From assembly GCA_050180705.1 (NCBI GenBank), contig JBFXDX010000012.1:62001-126000 (forward strand): a stretch of DNA of 64,000 nt, in the 5' to 3' direction. Positions 54,103-62,881 of the stretch are shown in pieces (position 1 is the first letter of the stretch; each line of letters opens with the position of its first letter). Origin of the DNA: SB25 sp050180705. GTDB taxonomy: Bacteria; Bacteroidota; Bacteroidia; Bacteroidales; Tenuifilaceae. The position numbers and the translations under genes are program-made. The notes under the pieces were generated by a model. That model was given only the letters and a program-made list of their open reading frames with translations, was not told the origin of the DNA and did not search any database.

Positions 54103-55095
54103 TTATTTAACTTTCTCTTCGGTATACTTTGTTCTACTGAGGTCAATGATTGAGAAATTAACATAACGTTTAGGATTATTCTTCATATCCTTTATCAGTA
54201 AATCTAATCCTTTAGATGCATTTTCGAGATTGTAATATAGGGTATCGTTGTTGACAAGATTTCCAAGAGTGCCCTCGCCAGAATTTATTTTAATTAGAAT
54301 CTCGTTTAGTTCCTTCATGGACATATCAACCTTGCCCATGGTTTGTACAATATTTACTTTGGCTAAGGAATCACTTACCGAAGAAAAATTTTGTATGATG
54401 TTCGAAAGTTCCTTATTATTCTTTTTTAGGTTGCTGCTTATGGATTCGACATTATTAAAAATATTGCGAAGTGAACCTTTTGGGCTGTTAAGCATTGTAT
54501 CGAGAGCCGCTGTACTTTGGCTAACGTTATATAATGATTTATTCAGGTTTGCTATTCCTTGTGAGAGTTGAATACGATTGGTTTCATTGAAAACCTCTGT
54601 GAATATTTTTAATGATTTATCTAGTTCTACCATTAATTGTTCTGCTTTTTCCTTAACTGGAACCATTTGGTGACCTAGTTGATCAATTAACCCTACCTCA
54701 ATTGATGCAGAGAGTGTATCGCTAGGTTGGTAGTATGCAGTGTCGGGACTAATTTCAAGTTTTATAGCTTTTCCGCCCATGATACCTGCACTAATTAATT
54801 TTGCAACGGTATTCCGGGGAATTTCATACTTTTTCCCAATCAGCAGTGTTACAAGGAATCTGCCAGATCGAACGTCGTGAAATTCGATATTCTTTACTAA
54901 TCCAACTTTGAATCCGTTAATTAGAACATCATTTGTGTTCTCAAGTCCATCAATTGATGAAAATACTGCGTAATATACATTGTTTGAACTGAAGATATTT
55001 TTTCCCTTTAGGAAGTTTATTCCCCAAAACATTGCGAATAAGCATATTGCTGCAAATAATCCAATCTTAGCTTCCTTGGTTATGGTTAATTTCAT
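54103..55095 (-). CDS. MCE/MlaD-type lipid transport protein
   Basis: A 330-residue protein with one N-terminal membrane helix (about 10-28) and one MCE domain (about 37-115, VYYAVFSSIDGLENTNDVLINGFKVGLV). A long helical tail (about 145-320) carries repeated Leu/Asn/Ser-rich heptads typical of the periplasmic tube of MlaD/YrbD-like proteins that move phospholipid between membranes. No permease or ATPase gene is adjacent. It follows the amidase gene by 17 bases, making a two-gene envelope unit. Confidence 0.9.
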   Translation of the reverse strand: MKLTITKEAKIGLFAAICLFAMFWGINFLKGKNIFSSNNVYYAVFSSIDGLENTNDVLINGFKVGLVKNIEFHDVRSGRFLVTLLIGKKYEIPRNTVAKLISAGIMGGKAIKLEISPDTAYYQPSDTLSASIEVGLIDQLGHQMVPVKEKAEQLMVELDKSLKIFTEVFNETNRIQLSQGIANLNKSLYNVSQSTAALDTMLNSPKGSLRNIFNNVESISSNLKKNNKELSNIIQNFSSVSDSLAKVNIVQTMGKVDMSMKELNEILIKINSGEGTLGNLVNNDTLYYNLENASKGLDLLIKDMKNNPKRYVNFSIIDLSRTKYTEEKVK

Positions 55096-55112
55096 GTTGA
55101 TGTAATTTAATG

Positions 55113-56288
55113 TTATTGCATTTGATAATTTGAAACTTCTTGAATCGCTTTGTCTAATGGTATTTGTATTCCTTCTTTTAGTGCAATTACAAATGCATCG
55201 GGATATATTTTCTTTATTTCATGACAGAACGAAAGTATTTCATCGTACGATTGCATGTTACCAACACAGTATTTAAAAATACCATTCGTTTCAATTTCCT
55301 CTACATTTTTAAGATCCTTTAATTGTTCGGTATTCTGTTGAAGTTTCTTTGATGATGCTAGAACTTGTACTTTAAAGACTATTTGAGTTAAATTAGTTTC
55401 TTGATTTTGAAATGTCAAATTAGTTTTAGTTCCTTCATTTTCTTTGGTTGTATGGTTGAAGTGATTTTTTGTGGTAAGATTATTTCGATCATCTACATTC
55501 TTTTTATATTCTTTGAATGCCCTATAAATAGATGAAGCAATATATTCTTGTCCCTGTGACGAATTAAGAAACTGCTCTTCTTTAGGATGGCTTAGGAAGC
55601 CAACTTCAATAAGGACGCTAGGCATTGTTGTTTTCCAAAGTACCAGGAAGCGTTCTTGTTTTACGCCTCTGTCTTTTCGGTTGGCCTTATTCTTAAAGTC
55701 AGATTGTATCATGCTTGCAAAATTTAAACTTTGATCTAGATAGGCATTCTGTAGCATCGAAAAGATGATGAACGATTCAGATGAACTTGGGTCGTAACCT
55801 TCGTATTTCGAAGAATAATCATCTTCGTATGTAATAACTGCGTTTTCTCGTAAAGCAACATTCAGGTTGGCGTCAGATTTACTTAATCCCATTACGTATG
55901 TTTCGGTGCCGTAAGGTGTTTTATTCCGATTGGAATTACAATGAATGGATATAAATAAATCGGCATTTGCCGAGTTGGCAATTCTGCTTCGTTCATCAAG
56001 AGGGATAAAAACGTCTTTATCTCTTGTATAAATGATTTTTACATCGGGAAAATTTTTTTCTATGTATGTGCCAACTTTAAGGGCTATTTTAAGGGCTAAG
56101 TCTTTTTCTAAACTTATTAGGCCTACTGCACCGGCATCTTTTCCCCCATGTCCTGCATCAATTACAATTGTTTTAACATTATACGTGCCTGTATTCTGGC
56201 ATATGGTTTGCTTACTTAGCAAAGTAAGCGACAAAACTAGGAAAACGTTAATTTTTAAAAAAAATCTTATACGAATTGAAGTATTCAT
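55113..56288 (-). CDS. N-acetylmuramoyl-L-alanine amidase (Amidase_3)
   Basis: A 391-residue periplasmic zinc amidase that cuts the bond between MurNAc and L-Ala in peptidoglycan. Signal segment about 10-30. The amidase domain (about 38-265) has zinc motifs IDAGHGGKDAGA (His about 44), the catalytic/metal Glu near SLEKD, SIHCNSN (His about 118) and VLIEVGFLSHP. A low-complexity linker (Thr/Asn-rich, about 275-305) leads to a C-terminal SPOR-like domain (about 310-385, FKVQVLASSKKL). It is divergent from lptD and upstream of the MCE gene. Confidence 0.92.
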   Translation of the reverse strand: MNTSIRIRFFLKINVFLVLSLTLLSKQTICQNTGTYNVKTIVIDAGHGGKDAGAVGLISLEKDLALKIALKVGTYIEKNFPDVKIIYTRDKDVFIPLDERSRIANSANADLFISIHCNSNRNKTPYGTETYVMGLSKSDANLNVALRENAVITYEDDYSSKYEGYDPSSSESFIIFSMLQNAYLDQSLNFASMIQSDFKNKANRKDRGVKQERFLVLWKTTMPSVLIEVGFLSHPKEEQFLNSSQGQEYIASSIYRAFKEYKKNVDDRNNLTTKNHFNHTTKENEGTKTNLTFQNQETNLTQIVFKVQVLASSKKLQQNTEQLKDLKNVEEIETNGIFKYCVGNMQSYDEILSFCHEIKKIYPDAFVIALKEGIQIPLDKAIQEVSNYQMQ

Positions 56289-56312
56289 CTTAAACGTTTA
56301 GAAATTTTTAAG

Positions 56313-56320
56313 TAGTTTTG
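56313..56320 (+). promoter_or_regulatory. -7 element of lptD
   Basis: TAGTTTTG matches TAnnTTTG and overlaps the first TTG of the longest lptD frame (56318), so translation must start downstream. Confidence 0.55.
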
Positions 56321-56353
56321 GGCTCAATTTTCACGACAAAAATAAGACTAAAA

Positions 56354-58942
56354 TTGCATTTCAGGTTACTATTACTTCTTATAATTATTAACTTCACTGC
56401 TAGTTTTGCTAACAGTGCCATTATTCCATCTTCAATAATTATTCCGTTTTCTCAGCAAATTGATACAGTAAAGGGTCAGGATTCTACTAAGATGGCAAAA
56501 AAGAAGCCAGTTGTGGAGGTCCCAATTTTTAGCAATGCAGATGATTCTATTACTTATTCATTGGATGGAAAAACGGCATTTCTGTACGGTAATGCTATTG
56601 TTACCTACGATAATTTAGAACTCAAGTCTCAGTATATTGAGTTTGATATGGAAAAAAAAGAGGTATATGCTTATGGTTTGCCCGATAGTACAGGGAAAGT
56701 TATTGGACGTCCAGTTTTTAAAGAGGGAAGCCAGTCTTTTGAGATGGATACTATTCATTACAATTTTGATACGAAACGTGCAAAAATTGCAGGTGTTGTC
56801 ACTGAACAAGCTGGTGGATATATGCATAGTGAGGTTACAAAAAAAATGGAAGATGATGTTGTGAATATGAAGTCTGGAAAGTATACTACATGTGACTTGC
56901 CTCATCCTCATTTTTATATTGCTATTACAAAAGGGAAAATGATACCCGAAAAAAAAATTATTGCTGGTCCAGCTTATGTTGTAATAGAGGATGTTCCTCT
57001 TCCAATTTTTATTCCATTTGGCTTTTTTCCAAACACAAAGAAACGAGCTGCAGGTATAATAATTCCAGAATATGGAGAAGAGTCAAATCGAGGACTTTTT
57101 CTTCGAGGCGGTGGTTATTATTTTGGTATGGGAGATTATATGGATGAGAAAATTACTGGTGACTATTATTCCAATGGTTCATGGGGCTTCAGAAGCCAAA
57201 CAACGTATAAACTTCGTTATAAGTTCTCAGGATCATTAAGTATTGAGTCATCAACAGTTAAAACTAGTGAAAAAGGGCTTGCCGATTTTCAGAAAACCAA
57301 TACATACTGGATACGTTGGAGCCATAACCAAGATGCTAAGGCTCATCCAAATTCTACATTCCAAGCAAATGTTAATTTTGGATCATCTAATCATAATAAA
57401 TACAATGCGACAAGTATAACAACCGCAGTCAGTAATACATTTAATTCTAGTATATCATATTCGAAGGTTTGGCCAGGAACTCCTTTTAGTTTAAGTTCAT
57501 CGTTGAATCACTCTCAGAATAATATAGATTCTACCGTCAATATTGGGTTTCCAAAGGTGACATTTAGTATGACAAAAATTTATCCTTTTAAGAGGAAGCA
57601 AAGCGTTGGTACTTCTAAATGGTACGAAAAAATTGGTTTTAGTTTGACATCAAACCTTGATAATAGGGTGGAGGTAAAAGAGAATAATTTGTTCAAGAAA
57701 TCTGTTGTTGATAGTATGGAAAATGGAGTAAAGCATGTTATTCCATTATCAACGTCTTTTAATCTTCTTAAATTTATAACAGTTTCACCAGGAGTAGGCT
57801 ATTCGGAGTATTGGTATCTGAAAACAATTGATAAAACATGGGATGTCGATTCTCAAGAAGTAGTAGTCGATACTGTTAGGGGATTTAAACGTGGCTATGA
57901 GTATAGCACCGCTGTTTCGATGAGCACCAAGATTTATGGAATGTTTCAGTTTGGAAAATCATCTAAAGTCCAGGCAATTAGACATGTGATTACACCTTCG
58001 GTATCTCTAAGTTATCGCCCTGATTTTTCAGAATCTCAATATGGATTTTATAAAGAGGTGCAGAAGGATACCTTAGGAAATGTTGAAAAATACTCGATAT
58101 TCAGTAAGGGAATTTATGGTGGTCCTGGAAGTGGAAAATCTGGTGTTTTGAACTTTTCTCTCGGGAACATTCTTGAAATGAAGGTGCTTTCCTCGAAGGA
58201 TACTGCGAATCCTGTTAAAAAGATTAAGATCTTGGATGGTTTCAATATCACATCTTCTTATAATTTATTGGCTGATTCTATGAATTGGTCTCCAATTTCT
58301 GTTAGTGGAAGAACTAGTTTGCTAGAAAAAGTTAATATTAATTTCTCGGGGGTTTTTAATCCTTATGCTTTGAATTCTTCGGGTGTTGCAATTAATCAAT
58401 ATGAATATAATAAGTCTGGGAAATTTGCTCGTTTTACAAGAGGAACTATAGGTTTCGATTTTTCCTTGAGTAGTTCAAAGGGAGGTGATAAGAAAGACTC
58501 TGAAGGAGGTCGCGCAAATGGTAATATTCCATTAGGAACATCTCCAGATGGCTCTTCATTTGGAGAGTCAATGAGTTCTCAGTATGGACTTGATTATGTT
58601 GATTTCAATGTTCCTTGGAAGTTTAGATTTAGTTATAACTTATCATATTCTAAGCCTGCGTACGAATCAAGTTTAGTTCAAACTATAAGTTTTTCAGGTG
58701 ATCTTAGTTTGACATCAAATTTGAAAATTGCGTTTTCTTCTGGATATGATATGAAGAATCGGAAGTTGACTACAACTACATTAAATTTTGTGCGAGATTT
58801 ACATTGCTGGGAGATGCGTTTAACGGTTGTTCCTCTTGGTTACTATAAGAGTTTTAGTTTCCAGATAAATGTAAAATCTTCAATATTACAAGACTTGAAG
58901 TATAATAAGAGAGATAGTTACCTTGACAATATAGAAGAATAG
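56354..58942 (+). CDS. lptD: LPS-assembly protein LptD (OstA-like)
   Basis: About 862 residues from TTG 56354 (then HFRLLLLLIIINFTASFANS, a good signal peptide). This start lies downstream of the promoter -7 element. The N-terminal OstA/LptA-like beta-jellyroll (about 55-190) has SITYSLDGKTAFLYGNAIVTYDNLELKSQYIEFD, and the conserved IPFGFFPNTKKRAAGIIIPEYG marks the transition to a large outer-membrane barrel (about 220-850). Cysteines of the E. coli disulphide switch are not obvious. It inserts lipopolysaccharide into the outer leaflet. ridA follows after 7 bases. Confidence 0.9.
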   Translation: MHFRLLLLLIIINFTASFANSAIIPSSIIIPFSQQIDTVKGQDSTKMAKKKPVVEVPIFSNADDSITYSLDGKTAFLYGNAIVTYDNLELKSQYIEFDMEKKEVYAYGLPDSTGKVIGRPVFKEGSQSFEMDTIHYNFDTKRAKIAGVVTEQAGGYMHSEVTKKMEDDVVNMKSGKYTTCDLPHPHFYIAITKGKMIPEKKIIAGPAYVVIEDVPLPIFIPFGFFPNTKKRAAGIIIPEYGEESNRGLFLRGGGYYFGMGDYMDEKITGDYYSNGSWGFRSQTTYKLRYKFSGSLSIESSTVKTSEKGLADFQKTNTYWIRWSHNQDAKAHPNSTFQANVNFGSSNHNKYNATSITTAVSNTFNSSISYSKVWPGTPFSLSSSLNHSQNNIDSTVNIGFPKVTFSMTKIYPFKRKQSVGTSKWYEKIGFSLTSNLDNRVEVKENNLFKKSVVDSMENGVKHVIPLSTSFNLLKFITVSPGVGYSEYWYLKTIDKTWDVDSQEVVVDTVRGFKRGYEYSTAVSMSTKIYGMFQFGKSSKVQAIRHVITPSVSLSYRPDFSESQYGFYKEVQKDTLGNVEKYSIFSKGIYGGPGSGKSGVLNFSLGNILEMKVLSSKDTANPVKKIKILDGFNITSSYNLLADSMNWSPISVSGRTSLLEKVNINFSGVFNPYALNSSGVAINQYEYNKSGKFARFTRGTIGFDFSLSSSKGGDKKDSEGGRANGNIPLGTSPDGSSFGESMSSQYGLDYVDFNVPWKFRFSYNLSYSKPAYESSLVQTISFSGDLSLTSNLKIAFSSGYDMKNRKLTTTTLNFVRDLHCWEMRLTVVPLGYYKSFSFQINVKSSILQDLKYNKRDSYLDNIEE

Positions 58943-58949
58943 TTTGATT

Positions 58950-59327
58950 ATGAAGAAGATTATTAATACGGAAAATGCGCCTAAAGCTGTAGGCCCATAC
59001 AGCCAAGCCGTAGAGGCAAATGGACTTGTTTTTGTTTCGGGTCAAATACCTGTAAATCCTCAAACAAGTAGTATTGTAGAGGGAAGTATTAAAGAGCAAA
59101 CAGAGCAGGTTCTAAAAAATATAGGTGCGATCTTAAAACAGGCAGGCTTAGATTACTCTAATGTGGTTAAAACTACATGCCTGCTAAGCGACATGAATAA
59201 TTTTGTTGCAATGAACGAGGTTTATGCAACATATTTTACCTCCGAAATGCCTGCAAGAGCAGCATTTGGTGTTGTTAAATTGCCATTGGGTGTACTTGTG
59301 GAAATAGAGTGTATCGCTGCTAGGTAA
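58950..59327 (+). CDS. ridA: RidA family enamine/imine deaminase
   Basis: 125 residues from ATG 58950; a TTG at 58944 is disregarded. It has the RidA (YjgF/YER057c) signature GPYSQAVEANGLVFVSGQIPV and the catalytic Arg in MPARAAFGVVKLPLGVLVEIECIA. It hydrolyses reactive 2-aminoacrylate from PLP enzymes. It is seven bases after lptD and likely co-transcribed. Confidence 0.95.
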   Translation: MKKIINTENAPKAVGPYSQAVEANGLVFVSGQIPVNPQTSSIVEGSIKEQTEQVLKNIGAILKQAGLDYSNVVKTTCLLSDMNNFVAMNEVYATYFTSEMPARAAFGVVKLPLGVLVEIECIAAR

Positions 59328-59330
59328 AAT

Positions 59331-59358
59331 AAAAAAACCCGCATTTGCGGGTTTTTTT
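59331..59358. terminator. bidirectional terminator
   Basis: AAAAAAACCCGCA-TTT-GCGGGTTTTTTT separates convergent ridA and rplI. Confidence 0.88.
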
Positions 59359-59376
59359 ATTATCGTTTTATATTTC

Positions 59377-59823
59377 TTATTCAGAAATAACTTCAAATTC
59401 AATAGCAACCTTAACTTCTCGGTGAAGTTTGATTTCGGCTGTATAGCTGCCAACCTCTTTGATTTGATCTTCTTTAAGGCTGATAACCTTACGATCGATT
59501 TCAAATCCTTTTTCAGCCAACGCTTCAGCAATTTGGATTGTATTAACAGAACCAAAAATCTTACCAGTTGAACTAGTTTTTGCACCAATAGTAAGTTTAA
59601 GACCTCCCATTTTTGCAGCAAGTTGTTCAGCATCGGCTTTAATTTTTGCCTCCTTATGAGCACGTTGCTTAATATTCTCAGCTAAAACTTTTTTTGCAGA
59701 TACAGTTGCATTAATGGCCATTCCATTAGGAATTAAATAGTTTCGGGCATAGCCATTTTTTACAGTTACTATCTCGTCCTTACTACCAAGGTTCGATACG
59801 TCTTGTAACAGAATAATTTCCAT
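59377..59823 (-). CDS. rplI: 50S ribosomal protein bL9
   Basis: 148 residues with the L9 N-terminal domain (MEIILLQDVSNLGSKDEIVTVKNGYARNYLIP), a long connecting helix and a C-terminal rRNA-binding domain (LKLTIGAKTSSTGKIFGSV). It has a clear AGGAGG site eight bases before the ATG. It is last in the rpsF-rpsR-rplI operon. Confidence 0.98.
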   Translation of the reverse strand: MEIILLQDVSNLGSKDEIVTVKNGYARNYLIPNGMAINATVSAKKVLAENIKQRAHKEAKIKADAEQLAAKMGGLKLTIGAKTSSTGKIFGSVNTIQIAEALAEKGFEIDRKVISLKEDQIKEVGSYTAEIKLHREVKVAIEFEVISE

Positions 59824-59845
59824 CAGATTTTCCTCCTACCTTAAA

Positions 59846-60115
59846 TTATTTCAATAGATCGGTTACAAATGGCAGTATGGCAATATGACGAGCCCTTTTT
59901 ACTGCTGTAGCTACTTTTCTCTGGTACTTCAATGAAGTTCCAGTAATACGACGAGGAAGAATTTTACCTTGTTCGTTAAGGAATTTTTTCAAGAATTCAG
60001 GATCTTTGTAGTCAATGTATTTGATCTTATTTTTCTTGAAACGGCAATACTTCTTCTTTTTGATCTCAACTGTTGGGGGTGTGAGATATCTGATTTCTGA
60101 TTGATTTGTACTCAT
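59846..60115 (-). CDS. rpsR: 30S ribosomal protein bS18
   Basis: 89 residues. The S18 core is KKYCRFKKNKIKYIDYKDPEFLKKFL and LPRRITGTSLKYQRKVATAVKRARHIALLPF-like (here AILPFVTD). A GGAGG ribosome-binding sequence overlaps the end of rpsF. Confidence 0.98.
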   Translation of the reverse strand: MSTNQSEIRYLTPPTVEIKKKKYCRFKKNKIKYIDYKDPEFLKKFLNEQGKILPRRITGTSLKYQRKVATAVKRARHIAILPFVTDLLK

Positions 60116-60118
60116 GGC

Positions 60119-60472
60119 TTAGTCCTCCACTTTTTTAGATTCCACTTTGGTGCTACGTTTTTTTGTAGCGTACTCAACAGCGTATTTATCTAACTTAACG
60201 GTTAGAAAACGAATAATACGCTCATCACGGCGGTACTGAGTCTCGAGTTTGTCAATTAACTCACCAGCAGCCTTAAACTCCATTAAATGGTAAAAGCCAG
60301 TGGTTTTTTTCTGGATTGGGTAGGCCAATTTTCTTAAACCCCAATTCTCTTCATGTACGATTTCGCCACCATTCTCGGTGATGAAACCTCTGAATTTTGT
60401 AACCGCTTCCTTCATCTGGGCCTCAGACAAAACGGGAGTAGCAATGAAAACGGTTTCGTAGTGATTTAACAT
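60119..60472 (-). CDS. rpsF: 30S ribosomal protein bS6
   Basis: 117 residues. The S6 fold pattern MLNHYETVFIATPVL, GLRKLAYPIQKKTTGFYHLMEF and RRDERIIRFLTVKLDK is clear, followed by a short basic/acidic tail. It is first of three ribosomal protein genes under a consensus promoter. No S6:S18-binding leader structure was seen in the short leader. Confidence 0.98.
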   Translation of the reverse strand: MLNHYETVFIATPVLSEAQMKEAVTKFRGFITENGGEIVHEENWGLRKLAYPIQKKTTGFYHLMEFKAAGELIDKLETQYRRDERIIRFLTVKLDKYAVEYATKKRSTKVESKKVED

Positions 60473-60501
60473 AGTATAATTATTTAGTTAAAATTAGCGT
60501 G

Positions 60502-60532
60502 CAAAGGTAGATTTTTTATCTTGAATTACAAA
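60502..60532 (-). promoter_or_regulatory. consensus promoter of rpsF operon
   Basis: On the minus strand, TTTG (60532-60529), a 19-base spacer and TACCTTTG (60509-60502) match the Bacteroidota consensus fully. Start point near 60495, with a leader of about 23 bases. Confidence 0.8.
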
Positions 60533-60552
60533 ATCTTTCAGTTTTAGATTGA

Positions 60553-60560
60553 TATATTTG
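60553..60560 (+). promoter_or_regulatory. -7 element of BFD-like gene
   Basis: TATATTTG matches TAnnTTTG, 19 bases before ATG 60580. It is back-to-back with the rpsF promoter. Confidence 0.5.
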
Positions 60561-60579
60561 CCTGACAAATATATGTATA

Positions 60580-60807
60580 ATGATTGCTCAAAGTAGATTT
60601 ATATGTAATTGTAAATGTGTTTCGAAAAAGGAAATTGTAAATGCAGTTCGGAAACATGGGGCTCAATCTTTTTCTGAAGTTCGAACAATAACTACAGCTA
60701 CCACAGGTTGTGGCCGATGTAAACCAGCGGTTGAAGGTATTGTTGGCGAAGAGTTATCAATGCAAAAGGTTCGGATAATGCAGTTGAGAATAAATTTTGG
60801 AGATTAA
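60580..60807 (+). CDS. BFD-like [2Fe-2S]-binding protein
   Basis: A 75-residue protein with the four cysteines of the BFD/NirB middle domain: CNCKC near the N-terminus (first ligand pair CxC, residues about 9-13) and TGCGRCKP (about 43-50). It resembles bacterioferritin-associated ferredoxin, which releases iron from storage, and the small cluster module of NAD(P)H-nitrite reductases. No bacterioferritin adjoins it. The stand-alone role is uncertain. Confidence 0.88.
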   Translation: MIAQSRFICNCKCVSKKEIVNAVRKHGAQSFSEVRTITTATTGCGRCKPAVEGIVGEELSMQKVRIMQLRINFGD

Positions 60808-60845
60808 GATGTAATACAGATCTTTAGTTATTGGTTAAATAACCA

Positions 60846-61715
60846 TTATTCCTCTACTAATTTCAGCAGTTTTTTTAGATCTTCAACTTTTTTTGTATTC
60901 GATTGTTTTTCGTAGGTGTATATCAAATTGAATAGGAGTTGAGCAATTGCAGTTTTGTTGGTGCATGGTAAATAGAACTCATCTTTAGGCTGTATCTTTT
61001 GCTGTTGAAGAAAAACATCTATTTCTTTTAGTCCGAAAACAGAGCCTCTATTGAATGGATTGATATAGAAAAGGATACTTTCTTTTTCGTCGGAAATTTC
61101 AGTTGTTGAGTGAAACCTATCTTTATACGCGAGTACAAAATTTTTGGGCAGATTGACGCAATGTATCGGGAGTCCTAATCTTTGAGCAATTGCAGCATAG
61201 AAAATTGAAAGTATAATTGGGCCACCCTTTTTTGTTTCCAGCAATAAGTTTATATACTGATTATTTGGCGAGAAAAAGTTGGTAACATTAGGACCAAATC
61301 CGTGAATATCAAAAATGATATGGTTGATTATTTTAACCTTTTCTAGAGCTGTAAGGTTATCATTGATTTCGAGCCATGCATCGCGCCTTAGTTTTTCAAC
61401 TTCTTTTTCGATTGCGCTAAGAGATAGTTCAGGATATTGAAATCGAGCAATCAGGAACGCACCTTCCAGCAAATCTTGGGTTTCGGAGTTTACCCATGCT
61501 AGCAATGAATTTTCAGTGCTTTTGTATTGGATAGTTTGGATAAGATTCTCCAGACGGTTCTGGACAATTTCACTCTGGGAAACTTCCCAGGCTTTTTCAA
61601 GTTGGGGAACAATTGAAATGCCCTGCGTGATGATCTTTTCCGAAATAACCTTAAAAATCTCAGAATCAGGATCGTCAAGCAGGGCAATCAATGAGTTTAG
61701 ATCGTTGCTAACCAA
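60846..61715 (-). CDS. SirB1-like transglutaminase-fold protein
   Basis: A 289-residue protein of the SirB1/transglutaminase-like family. An N-terminal helical region (1-90) precedes the core around ILSIFYAAIAQRLGLPIHCVNLPKNFVLAY (about 172-202), with FYINPFNRGSVFGLKEID downstream. The position of the usual nucleophilic Cys in transglutaminases is occupied by Ser/Ile-rich sequence (GGPIILSIFY), so it is probably not catalytic. In gammaproteobacteria the family sits next to prmC/prfA; here it follows a nucleoside phosphorylase gene by 12 bases. The function is unknown. Confidence 0.82.
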   Translation of the reverse strand: MVSNDLNSLIALLDDPDSEIFKVISEKIITQGISIVPQLEKAWEVSQSEIVQNRLENLIQTIQYKSTENSLLAWVNSETQDLLEGAFLIARFQYPELSLSAIEKEVEKLRRDAWLEINDNLTALEKVKIINHIIFDIHGFGPNVTNFFSPNNQYINLLLETKKGGPIILSIFYAAIAQRLGLPIHCVNLPKNFVLAYKDRFHSTTEISDEKESILFYINPFNRGSVFGLKEIDVFLQQQKIQPKDEFYLPCTNKTAIAQLLFNLIYTYEKQSNTKKVEDLKKLLKLVEE

Positions 61716-61727
61716 CTTAAAAATAGT

Positions 61728-62603
61728 TTAGATCGTTGCTAGTTTATCTAATGTTAACTCAATAAGGCGCTTAATTGCAGGACGGTAGTCTTTTGTCGCG
61801 TCTTTAATTACTCGATTTGCAATTATTGCGCATATTGTAATAGAGTCGTGTCCAAGTAGTTTCGAAAGTCCATTAATTGCGGAACTTTCCATCTCAAAGT
61901 TGGTAATTCTACGGCCATTATACTTGAAATCAACAATCTTATCGTTCAATTTTGGATCGGCTAATGGGAGACGAAGAACTCTGCCTTGTGGTCCGTAAAA
62001 GCCTGGTGCCGAAATTGTGATTCCTTTTATGGTATAGTCCGAGAAAAGTTCTACCAATTTAGAGGATGAGCGGTTGAAGTATGGTTTTGCGCAAAGTGGA
62101 TTCCAGTTAGTATGTTTTAGGAAAGCCTGCTCCATTTCAAGATCACTTACTTCGTTGCGATTGGCGTAGAAGTTTAGCAAACCATCGAAACCTATGCTGA
62201 TCTCGGTCATAACGTAGCTACCTAAATCAATTTCGGGTTGAAGAGCACCAGAAGTACCTAAGCGAACAATCGTTAACTTTTCGTGGGTGTCCTTAACTGT
62301 TCTTGTTGTAAGATCGATATTTTTTAATGCATCGAGTTCATTTACAACGATGTCAATATTGTCGGTTCCTATACCTGTCGAAACGGCACTAATTCTTTTG
62401 CCCTTGTAATATCCCGTGCAAGTTTTAAACTCACGATTCGAAACCGTATGCTCAATTTTATCGAAAAAAGACGATACTGTTTCAACTCTACCTGGGTCGC
62501 CCACTAATACTACAGTATCGGCTAGTTGATCGGGTGTTAAGTGTAAATGGAAGATACTACCATCTGGGTTTAGTATCAGTTCCGATGATTCAATTACTCT
62601 CAT
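61728..62603 (-). CDS. nucleoside phosphorylase (uridine phosphorylase family)
   Basis: 291 residues from ATG 62603; the longer frame from 62624 starts inside the promoter. Phosphorylase fold: VVLVGDPGRVETVS (phosphate-binding, about 26-40), ISAVSTGIGTDNIDIVVNEL, VRLGTSGALQPEIDLGSYV and the C-terminal NFEMESSAINGLSKLLGHDS with the ribose-binding MES motif. It splits uridine or purine nucleosides with phosphate for salvage. Base specificity is not certain. Confidence 0.88.
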   Translation of the reverse strand: MRVIESSELILNPDGSIFHLHLTPDQLADTVVLVGDPGRVETVSSFFDKIEHTVSNREFKTCTGYYKGKRISAVSTGIGTDNIDIVVNELDALKNIDLTTRTVKDTHEKLTIVRLGTSGALQPEIDLGSYVMTEISIGFDGLLNFYANRNEVSDLEMEQAFLKHTNWNPLCAKPYFNRSSSKLVELFSDYTIKGITISAPGFYGPQGRVLRLPLADPKLNDKIVDFKYNGRRITNFEMESSAINGLSKLLGHDSITICAIIANRVIKDATKDYRPAIKRLIELTLDKLATI

Positions 62604-62621
62604 ATCGTTATATTTAAACTT

Positions 62622-62629
62622 CAAAGATA
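62622..62629 (-). promoter_or_regulatory. -7 element of nucleoside phosphorylase gene
   Basis: TATCTTTG on the minus strand matches TAnnTTTG, 18 bases before ATG 62603. Confidence 0.55.
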
Positions 62630-62847
62630 CTAATTTTTAAAAGATTGATTCGGTTTGATGATATAACTAACTCTTACGGCTTGCTTTTAGTTACATTTAC
62701 TTTTTTTGCAAAAAAAAATTAAATATCTCCTAATGATTATTGCTTGTAAAATATCATTTAGAATAATTTTCTAATGATTTCGAGATAGTTTTTTTACCTT
62801 TAAAGTGTTTTAGCTAATCAGTTTTCTAGATTTATTTTCAAAAAGGT

Positions 62848-62855
62848 TATTTTTG
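62848..62855 (+). promoter_or_regulatory. -7 element of DUF4293 gene
   Basis: TATTTTTG matches TAnnTTTG, 26 bases before ATG 62882. Confidence 0.5.
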
Positions 62856-62881
62856 TCATACATAAAAATTATAGGTTAGTT

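Noticed and set aside
62604..62624. N-terminal extension of the nucleoside phosphorylase from TTG 62624
   Set aside because: The start lies within the TATCTTTG promoter element; ATG 62603 gives the family N-terminus.
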